A DNA stretch of 64,000 nucleotides, from positions 1,488,001 to 1,552,000 of the forward strand of contig JASISA010000026.1 in NCBI GenBank assembly GCA_031771865.1, in the 5' to 3' direction. Position numbers and translations under genes: made by a program. Source of the DNA: Nothophaeocryptopus gaeumannii. Its lineage: Eukaryota; Ascomycota; Dothideomycetes; Mycosphaerellales; Mycosphaerellaceae. Positions 56,222 to 64,000 of this stretch are shown piece after piece (positions within the stretch are counted from its first letter, which is position 1; the number at the start of each line of letters is the position of its first letter). The notes beneath the pieces are model-generated. The model was given only the letters and a program-made list of their open reading frames with translations, was not told the DNA's origin and ran no database searches.

Positions 56222-57698
56222 ATATGAGCATGAACATTGAAGCTTTCGCCGTGCCGGACGACATGCAATCTATCAAGAAATTACGCTTTCGGCATCAGAT
56301 GTGGTGCTTCTCGCTCTGAGTCTCCAGCCATCAGCTGCAATATCACAGGCTATTTTCTGCACATACTTCGAGTCTTTGAATGCGGCCATCTTCGTCTGGC
56401 TCTGTAGCTCAATTAGTCATGTTGGCAGATTGGCCTGCGAGCGAGCAAACGTCAAAAGCTGACTGCTCCTAGGTGCCGATGTTCTGTTGACAACCATGCA
56501 GCAGCAGGAGGCTGGAATCCCTGAGCAGCGATCAAGGCCAGCAGGCTGTAACGTAAGTGATAGCCGTATTGACTCCACTGCTAGGAGTTGTAGCCCGTCG
56601 CAGGACCGGCATGCGTCAGGACACCCGCGTCTCATCCCAAAGGCCAGTTCACAATCCCGTTGACTACCTATTTGCGAGTTAGCATCTGAAAGGTCCAAGC
56701 TCTGGTGTATAAAGATGTCTTGGCTTACCTACTAGAGAGTAGGACTGCTAAGGTCTGCTAGCCCCGAAGGCGAGCGAAGGCGGGAGTAGTTCGGGAGATA
56801 TCGTACAGGTCGTGGTGTGTAGTCCTGGCTGCAAAGGCGCTGAGTACTACAGTATCCGTGCTGCCGGCTCACTCCTACGCGGTGAGAGTGAGGGTATAGT
56901 GTTCCCGTAGTAGTCTCCAAGGGCAACGCTGACCAGGACCCGAAGAGTGAGGTCTTATTATCTTCGCCGCACGAGTCAATCTTCGAAAGTTGGACGACCG
57001 AAATGAAGCGTCTCTGTCGCGAAGAAGAGGAGGGTTATGTTTTGGATGTGTGTATACCGGCTGATTTGAAGGAAAGCCTTGTGGGGAAGATGCGTAATGA
57101 GATATATAGTTCGGAATGTCGTCGTCCGTTGAACGTGAGGCAAGTGACTGTGAAGATGCTGAGCCTTGCTTGTGTACTCTCCAGTTTCGAGCGCTTGAGG
57201 ACCTCATATCAGTAGACAGATTGTTTGCTGAATGTCATTCGGCTAGCTCCACGCTGTTCCTGTCTCTTCGCGTGTCATCTGAGAGACTTCGATTACAATC
57301 TACAACATTGGGACTTGCTAGTTCTCGAAGCATATCCACGTCGACTAGGCCAATAGCAATTTCGCGTCTCACCTAGAAGGATATGGAAAGACTGTATCAT
57401 CAATAGACGATCAATCCAACGAGGTCCATGATGGAATAGTTCCATGGGCTCGACATTGTAGGCCGATGTCGTAGGCCGAGGATTAAGTTGAGAGCTTGCT
57501 ATGAGTCTTGGACGCGCCTCATCGTCGAGAAGTGTCGGCGATGGTACCATTTCCGGGATTGCTTGAAAAGCGGAAAAGAAGGGAAAGAAGGAGGCTGAGA
57601 GGGAGGTTAGGAGGGCGGAGAGGAGTGCTGGAATGAGGGGCGTTGTTCTTGAAGTACAAATTGCATTCATGGAGTTGATGGAATTGTGCGTCCATGTT
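56222..57698. other. 1.5 kb intergenic, no supported gene
   Basis: Between the ends of DBP10 and the BTB gene. Short frames only. A tRNA-like string (GTAGCTCAATTAG, about 56404-56416) has no matching T-arm or acceptor stem. Nothing else is recognised. Confidence 0.45.
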
Positions 57699-57700
57699 CC

Positions 57701-58631
57701 TTAGCAATACGCACATTTCCCTCTATGTCGACAGTTTGTGTCTTTGCTTCGCGTACTTTGATTCTTGAAGAGCTCGAATGCCAGCCCATCCACAGAAGGG
57801 ACAGCTCTTTCGATCGTCGGATCTGAAGCCAACTCAGCTGAGTACGAAAGCATGCTCCCAATGACTACATCTCTCAGTCCACGATCGGTGTCAGCTGTAC
57901 TGTTGAATGTGACCAAAATCGTCGTTGCAAGCTCCTCTCTTGTCCAGGTCCCATTGAGTGCCGAGCTCAATTTCTCCGCTGCCGCTGTTTGCAGTCCGCA
58001 AAGGTCGTATTTGGATCCAAGGCCGTAGAGACGAGCGTGAATCGCCAGAGGATTGTCGACGCACAACTCTCCGGTTTCAGTGTCTACTTCTGGAGGCGGT
58101 GGGACTCGGTGAAAGTCCCACTCCAAGTTTCCATTGCCGCACCAGCGGAGGCCCGGCTCTGACTGAGCCATGTCCCCAATATGAGCCCTTGTGATACGTT
58201 TCTTGCCTTTTTTCTTTTTTGTACTTGTCTCCGCAGCCTCTCCGTCTCGGTCAGCTGGTGACGCTTCCGAGCGTGGATCATATTCGCCGGTGTACATGAA
58301 ATCGATCATCAGTTGCACGGCCTCTGGATCATCGCGACTGTAATCTCCATCCTCTTCGGAGTTCGAGGAGACACACGCGAGCTCGATCGTGCCTTCAGTA
58401 CCCTCCTGTGCTTTTCCGTCAGTAACATGCTGAGCAGATTGGTCTCCATAAGAGACGAGCCTTCCATCGGCCTTTTTGACAGGCTGTTTTGAACCAGCTG
58501 GACCGAAGACAGACTACGCATCGATGTATGTGAAATTGCTTACTACCGCATATTACTGTCAGATCCGAGTAGTCGCCAGATTGTCGTAGACTGTCGCTAG
58601 TCAGCGCTTTCGACGATCTGAAGGTGTTCAA
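57701..58631 (-). pseudogene. BTB/POZ-domain protein gene with a frame break and unclear start
   Basis: The BTB start is clear: SGDYSDLTVICGSKQFHIHR, then CVVCLRSSWFKTACQK. At a run of five A residues the frame changes, and the protein continues with GTIELACVSSNSEE, DPEAVQLMIDFMYTGEYDP, a KKKKGKKR patch, LAIHARLYGLGSKYDLCGL and DRGLRDVVIGSML to the stop near 57701. That is the normal order for fungal BTB proteins of about 300 residues, which are probable adaptors (some for cullin-3 ligases). The first piece has no in-frame ATG before a stop (the frame opens at about 58631), so an upstream exon or a lost start is likely. The single break is in a homopolymer, so an assembly error is possible; I call it a pseudogene with reservation. 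Confidence 0.6.
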
Positions 58632-59168
58632 TATGACACACTATTGCAAAACTGCGGTATGCTCCATCTCCAATACACCGCGACACTACTCCCAGGTGGA
58701 TGAATCTACTGAGAGTCACAACAGCGGTGCTCGATGTTTCTCTATTGGACGACTCTTGCGTGGGGAGCTGCGCACGCTCTCGGGCATGCCCTGTCTTTTT
58801 GACAGTCGACTGGTGTCTGTGTCAAGGACAAGCTTAGCCAAAAAGCCGTACGGCAAAATGGTCTCAACTCTGTCTCCTGCATCTTTGCCTTCAAGAACAA
58901 GCGATGCCCAAGAGTCCCACTCGCATCTGCTCAAACAGCTCACAACAACAACGCAATTCATCATGTTCACTGTGTGGATGAAGATAAGCGTCGGTCTCAT
59001 TCTACACGCGCTCGTTGACGTTCTCATTGCCATCTTCATCTGCCATCCAACCCACTTCTGAGTCCGTCAGGCCCGGTATCAGTGCCGCGCCCTGAAAGGT
59101 CACAAAGCGAATTCGGCTAACAACTGTCTCAGTTCTGGTGCATCTCCGAGTACCAGACTACGCTTGCG
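58632..59168. other. Stretch with an unassigned open frame
   Basis: About 540 bp upstream of the ISG12-like gene. A plus-strand frame ending at 59061 finishes in a hydrophobic helix (MKISVGLILHALVDVLIAIF) and could be an upstream exon of the next gene. A good acceptor (GCTAAC...CTCAG) lies at about 59121-59132, but I could not find a matching donor and phase. Confidence 0.35.
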
Positions 59169-59415
59169 ATGCCATTGTGGCCAGCCATATTCCTCCTACC
59201 TTTGCTCCTCAAGCTCGGCTTCTTCGGAGGCATCGCCGCTGGTAGGCCTGGTTTCTTCTTGACGTCCTCTCGCAATCATTGACTGATGGCTCGCAGGTAG
59301 CTGGGCGGCATGGTTCCAATCATTTTTCTACGGTGGTGCAACGCCTGGTGGGGGCATTTTTGCTTGGTTGCAGTCAATCGGACAGCTGCTTGCAAACTGG
59401 TGGTGGACCGTGTAG
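59169..59415 (+). CDS. Small hydrophobic ISG12/IFI6-like membrane protein, about 63 aa (maybe longer)
   Basis: Two exons, 59169-59241 and 59297-59415, joined in phase 1 by a GTAGGC/CGCAG intron with a TTGACTGA branch-like site. The joined protein is almost entirely hydrophobic: MPLWPAIFLLPLLLKLGFFG, then GIAAGSWAAWFQSFFYGGAT, then GGGIFAWLQSIGQLL. The Gly/Ala-spaced pattern GxxAGSxAAxxQS...GGxxAxLQSxG is the signature of the interferon-inducible ISG12/IFI6/IFI27 family, which also occurs in fungi with unknown function. In animals these proteins sit in mitochondrial or ER membranes and influence cell death. An N-terminal exon may be missing (see the stretch upstream). Confidence 0.55.
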
Positions 59416-60151
59416 TGCTAGAGAGGAGAATATGCTATACTTTGATAGGTATGTAGCCTGTGTATCTGGTATTGTCAATGGCGCGGCGTGTTGTTCATGC
59501 CACGTATTGCAGGCGCCTTTCACTTCATCCATCACTCGTCAGACGCAACTGAGGCGGAAGTGTCCCAAAGGCTGGGCTCAGAGCTTGACTCGACTCTTGT
59601 GCCCGCCACACCCTCGTGAAGCATTAGCGATGGCATCCTTGCCGAAGATGACGTTGCTGCGAAGGTGAAGTCGGTGCAAGATGTTTCCTCGCAATGCAAT
59701 CACCGAGCGCTTCCGCTCCTCCACATCCCGACATGACATCAACACATCTCGTACCTCCTATAGGTCCTCCTCCTCCTCCGCCTCCGCCTCCGCGCTCCGG
59801 AAGAATCACCACCACATCCATGTCCATCATCATGCTCAAGACGGCTATGGCGCCTGAATAGGTTGCATTAGCTGTGGGCGTAGAGAAGAATCATGCGCGC
59901 CCCGTAGACGGGAAGATTCTCCGTTAGAGTACATCACCTTCCCTGGCAAACAGCGTGCTCTGTGCCTGATCGCCAATGGAAGCTACCGTTCCTGGCCCTG
60001 GTCATGAATCTGCCCGCTCATCAATCATGCGTGATGCTCGGTGCGAGTCGTAGCGAGGACGACTTCAAATGTCGTGTGAAGAGCGCAAAGGTGAGTTCCT
60101 GCTCGCTTCCGTCTTTCTCCAACTCGAGGTGCTGTGCATGAGGAGGGCAAG
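59416..60151. other. Upstream region of the beta-galactosidase gene
   Basis: About 740 bp. It contains a short CTCCGC/CTCCTC purine-pyrimidine-biased run near 59764-59794. Overlapping frames lack motifs. It should include the promoter of the beta-galactosidase gene. Confidence 0.4.
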
Positions 60152-63100
60152 ATGATGTTCAAGAAGCTCCTCCACGCGGCTTTGCTGTCTGTGGCAGCGG
60201 TGCAGTCCGCTGCGCTGGCAACCGGTGGTAGGCCCAATGTCATGATCCAGCCGTACAAGAGGGAGCCGCTGCAAGACATTGTGACATGGGACGAGGTGAG
60301 CAAGGTACTCTGCGATGTAGAAGTTTGCGGCTAACGGAACCAGCATTCGCTCTTCGTCCATGGCGAGCGAGTTCTCTTCTACTCCGGCGAGTTCCATCCG
60401 TTCAGACTTCCAGTGCCATCTCTCTGGCTCGACGTGTTCCAAAAGATTAAGGCGTTGGGCTACAATGGAGTGTCAGTCTACTGGGACTGGGCTCTTTTGG
60501 AGGGCAAGCAAGGTGACTATTCTGCTGAGGGCATTTTTGCGCTAGAGCCATTCTTCGAGGCTGCGCAGGAAGCAGGGATCTATCTTCTCGCGCGACCTGG
60601 CCCGTACATCAATGCTGAGGTTTCTGGCGGAGGCTACCCAGGATGGCTTCAGAGAAATCCTGGAAAGCTTCGCACGAGAGACCCACGATACCTAGAAGCA
60701 ACACAGAACTACGTAGCCAGCATTTCCAAGACCATTGCCAAAGCACAAATCACGAATGGAGGCCCCGTCATTCTTTTGCAGCCAGAGAACGAATACTCTC
60801 AGGCCACCGACGATACACCAGAATTCCCGGACTCTGTATATTGGGAGGCGGTCGAGAAACAGTATCGAGATGCGGGTATCATCGTACCATTCATATCGAA
60901 TGACGCGTCCGCTAACGGCTATTTCGCACCTGGACCGCCGCAACTCTACAATGCGACTGTCGACATCTACGGACACGATGGCTATCCTCTCCGCTTCGAT
61001 TGCGCCAACCCGTACACCTGGCCAGATGGATCGCTCCCTACCTACTACGGCAATTTCCACATCTTCGAAAGCTCAAGTACTCCTTACTCACTCGTCGAAT
61101 TCCAAGGTGGCAGCTTCGATCCCTGGGGAGGTCTTGGCTTCGCCCAGTGTACCGAGCTACTTGGACCAGAATTTGAGAGGGTCTTCTATAAGAACGACTA
61201 CAGCTTCGGCGTGACCATCTTCAACATTTACATGACATACGGTGGCACCAACTGGGGAAATCTGGGCCATCCAGGTGGCTACACCAGCTACGATTATGGT
61301 GCTGTGATCACCGAAGATCGTCTTGTCCACAGAGAGAAATACAGCCAGGCAAAGCTTCAGGCGAACTTCCTGCAAGCTTCTCCTGCATACCTCTCTGCGG
61401 TTGCTCAGAACAACAGCCACGCCAACGGCTCTTACACAGGCAACAGCGCCATCGCCACGACTGCACTCTTCGGCAACGTCACCAAATTCTTCGTTGTCCG
61501 CCACGCGGCGTACAACACGCTAGACACGACCAGCTACAGCATCACGCTGCCCACCAGCAAAGGCAACATCACTGTTCCTCAGTTGGGTGGCAGCCTCTCA
61601 CTGCACGGCCGAGACTCGAAAGTGTATGTGTCGGACTACGACGTTGGTGGTAGCAACTTGCTCTATTCCACTGCAGAGGTCTTCACTTGGAAGAAGTACG
61701 GCAACAAGAAGGTGCTCGTGATCTACACCGGACCCGGCGAGACAAACGAGCTGGCCGTTGCCGGCAGCGGATCTGCCAAGATCATCGAAGGCTGTGGAAT
61801 CAAGTACGGCAACAAGAATGGTGCAGACATCTTGCAATTCTCGACAAGCTCCGAGAGGAGAGTCGTTGAGTTTGACTGCGGCCTGACGCTTTACATCCTG
61901 GATCGCAACAGCGCATACAATTACTGGGTCGTTGACTCCGAATATACTCCTCTGGCATCAGCACCCATCATCAAAGCTGGATATCTCCTGCGCAAGGCTG
62001 AGATCAAAGGCGATGCCATTCACCTTACTGGAGACCTCAACTCCACTGTCGATATTGAAATTATCGGTGGTGCGCCGCAAACGGTCAGCCAAGTGAGCTT
62101 CAATGGTAAAGATGTGCAGTTCAAGCAAAGCAGCTGTGGAACTGTCAGTGCGACGGTCGCATACACGAAGCCAAGTTACAAAGTTCCAGACCTCTCTTCA
62201 GTGAGCTGGAAGGTGCTTGACAGTCTGCCAGAGATACAGACAAGCTACGACGACAGCAAGTGGCCATCTGCATATTTGACATACAGCAACAACACAGCCA
62301 GGAACTTGACCACGCCCACATCACTCTACGCAAGCGACTATGGCTTCCACACTGGCAACGTAATCTATCGTGCACACTTCACTGCGTCTGGAAACGAGTC
62401 GAACATTTACCTTGCAACCCAAGGTGGATTTGCATTCGCCCAATCCATATGGCTGAACAATGAGTTTGTGGGATCATTCTATGGCGGTGACAAGTACTAC
62501 AATTGGAATCAGACTTACACACTACCCTCGACCACTGCTGGCGAGAAGTATTTCCTGACCGTACTTTTGGATACCATGGGTCTTGATGAAGATGGCGGAG
62601 CGGGGTCCAGCGAGATGAAGAACCCACGCGGTGTATTGGACTACAACCTCGCCGGTCATGCGAAGTCGGATGTTACTTGGAAGCTCACCGGCAACCTCGG
62701 TGGCGAAGACTACCATGATCGAACTCGCGGCCCTCTCAACGAGGGTGGGCTCTACGCCGAAAGGCAGGGCTACCACCTCCCAGGGGCACCAGCAAGCTCA
62801 TTCAATTCAAGCGCTTCAGGACCAGCCGGAGGTATCTCAGCGCCAGGCATAGCTTTCTATACTACCACGTTCGATCTCAACATTCCCGATGGCTACGATA
62901 TTCCGATTGCGTTCTCCTTTGGCAACTCGACTACGAACTCGACTGGGTACAGCTCGCATGTCACCTCGTACCGGGCACAGCTTTACGTCAACGGATATCA
63001 GTACGGCAAGTATGTGCACAACATTGGTCCGCAAGATGTCTTTCCAGTGCCGGAAGGCATTTGGAACTACCACGGCAGCAACTATGTGGCTGTGAGTCTT

Positions 63101-63232
63101 TGGGCTCTTGAGAAGAGCGGAGCTAAGATTGATGGATTCAAGCTCGTGGCCGGGCCTGAGATCCAGAGCGGCTTTGGCAAGGTTGCATTGAGTCCCTTAA
63201 CGGGCTGGGAAAAGAGGGCCGCAGCGTACTAA
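60152..63232 (+). CDS. Secreted beta-galactosidase, GH35 (LacA type), 1010 aa
   Basis: Two exons, 60152-60295 and 60344-63232, phase 0 (GTGAGC/ACCAG). The N-terminus is a signal peptide (MMFKKLLHAALLSVAAVQSA). The GH35 catalytic barrel shows LFVHGERVLFYSGEFHPFR, YWDWALLEGKQGDY, ARPGPYINAEVSGGGYPGW, the acid/base Glu in LLQPENEYSQ, the nucleophile Glu in YSLVEFQGGSFDPWGG, and TYGGTNWGNLGHPGGYTSYD. The later beta domains 2-5 follow (ATQGGFAFAQSIWLNNEFVG, then RAQLYVNGYQYGKYVHNIGP). Many NxS/T sites suggest heavy N-glycosylation. The length (about 1000 aa) is normal for Aspergillus-type enzymes that release terminal galactose from plant cell-wall polymers. Intact, and expected extracellular. Confidence 0.93.
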
Positions 63233-63325
63233 TGACGATCTGACGAAATGACGGTTTGATGCCTGCAGTGGCCATCCAAAAGACAGCTTTAAGTGCCCCT
63301 CTATTTCTTTCAATCTTCGAGTCGT

Positions 63326-64000
63326 CTACATCTGCGCCGAGACGGCGTCAGATCCAGAGCATCTTACATGCTTCCTTGTGAACTCAATGATCCTGTTCAT
63401 ATCTTCCTCCCTCTTCGGAATATCATGCCCACCAGCATGTTTCAAAAACTCGGAATCCTTACACACACGAATGAGACTCTCACTCCTCTCACTAGAAACC
63501 AGAGGATCCTGCTCGCCAATGACATGCAGCGTGGGAACATCAATCCCCGGCTCGTAGATACTATCATACTCCGAGAACTTGGCTCGAAATCCAGAGAAAA
63601 TCACACCAGCTTGCGGCGTCACAGCCGCCCTGCCTTGCAGACCCAATCGTTTCCGCAGAGCATGATCGGCTTGTTTTGGCTGTAGTAAAGCACAAAGAAT
63701 CCCAGCAAAACAAGCCCCCTGCGAAAACCCCCAAACCGCATGCACAGGTCCCTCGCGATTCAAATACTCTCCCAGATACTTCAGACTCTCCTCCAATCCT
63801 ACGAATGAATCTCGTGCGTACCACCACGCGCGATGGCCGGATGTCCCAGAGCATAGCACGAGATCTGACCAAGCTTGATTCGCGGGTTTGGCCATGTCCA
63901 TTTGAGAGGCTATGTCGACTTTATGGGGGCCATCTGGGAAGAGGAAGTCGTATTCAGGGAGGGAGGTTACTAGGCGGCGGATTTGATGAGAGTGCACGGT
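63326..64000 (-). CDS. FSH-type serine hydrolase (FSH1 family), N-terminus beyond the window
   Basis: The C-terminal part of an alpha/beta hydrolase of the FSH1 family. The frame is open to the right edge and no ATG is seen, so the start and the first strand lie outside. Visible: YDFLFPDGPHKVD, the nucleophile elbow VWGFSQGACFAGIL (Ser), the Asp in LHVIGEQDPLVSSE and the His in LKHAGGHDIPK, completing the triad. Fungal FSH proteins include housekeeping hydrolases and thioesterase-like enzymes in secondary-metabolite pathways; this one cannot be placed further. It is convergent with the beta-galactosidase gene, 93 bp between stops. Confidence 0.87.
   Translation of the reverse strand, partial: TVHSHQIRRLVTSLPEYDFLFPDGPHKVDIASQMDMAKPANQAWSDLVLCSGTSGHRAWWYARDSFVGLEESLKYLGEYLNREGPVHAVWGFSQGACFAGILCALLQPKQADHALRKRLGLQGRAAVTPQAGVIFSGFRAKFSEYDSIYEPGIDVPTLHVIGEQDPLVSSERSESLIRVCKDSEFLKHAGGHDIPKREEDMNRIIEFTRKHVRCSGSDAVSAQM

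Noticed and set aside
56400..56475. tRNA-like start (GTAGCTCAATTAG)
   Set aside because: There is no TTCRANYC T-loop downstream and the acceptor ends do not pair.

Overview
The window is nuclear DNA of a filamentous ascomycete. The evidence is multi-exon genes with short GT-AG introns (about 48-250 bp, with CTAAC/CTGAC-type branch sites), a fungal gene set (GID8, bifunctional uridine kinase, GEA-type Sec7 factor, DBP10, Zn2Cys6 factor, HET-domain gene, RGS-LOV photoreceptor, GH35 beta-galactosidase), and a hAT transposon whose disruptions look like repeat-induced point mutation (RIP). A Dothideomycete is my best guess, but that is inference.

Layout. 1-7 kb: gene-poor left end, an unknown two-exon gene, a RING-IBR-RING (RBR) gene with one frame break, and GID8. 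7-9 kb: uridine kinase. 8.9-15.1 kb: a decayed island holding a HET pseudogene, an intact RBR gene, an RBR pseudogene and an M28 peptidase pseudogene. 15.5-18 kb: a complete RGS-LOV blue-light receptor gene, then a 1.8 kb intergenic stretch with four CACGTG boxes. 19.8-27.9 kb: five genes arranged as divergent and convergent pairs (2OG-Fe dioxygenase, NCS1 permease, amidohydrolase/deaminase, NAT/NCS2 permease, FAD monooxygenase). They look like an uptake and catabolism cluster for a nucleobase-like N-heterocycle, and GATA-factor sites sit in the shared promoters. 28.7-33.6 kb: GEA/GBF1-type ARF GEF. 35.9-37.9 kb: Zn2Cys6-PAS transcription factor. 37.9-42.1 kb: gene desert. 42.1-49 kb: three more RBR genes on the minus strand, with a complete but degenerate hAT element (TIRs plus an 8-bp target duplication) between the first two. 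49-64 kb: a small pseudogene, mitochondrial uL23, a DUF202 membrane protein, RPA2, DBP10, a frame-broken BTB gene, a small ISG12-like protein, a secreted beta-galactosidase and an FSH-type serine hydrolase cut by the right edge.

Two themes stand out. First, six RBR-family loci lie in 45 kb; five share an intron at the same place and phase, one has a duplicated RING1 exon, one has a truncated RING2 and one is dead. Second, the five-gene cluster pairs two nucleobase transporters of different families with a deaminase-type hydrolase and two oxygenases. Housekeeping genes are intact while accessory genes nearby are often broken, the usual mosaic of a fungal accessory region. All gene models come from reading frames and splice consensus only; no searches were run.
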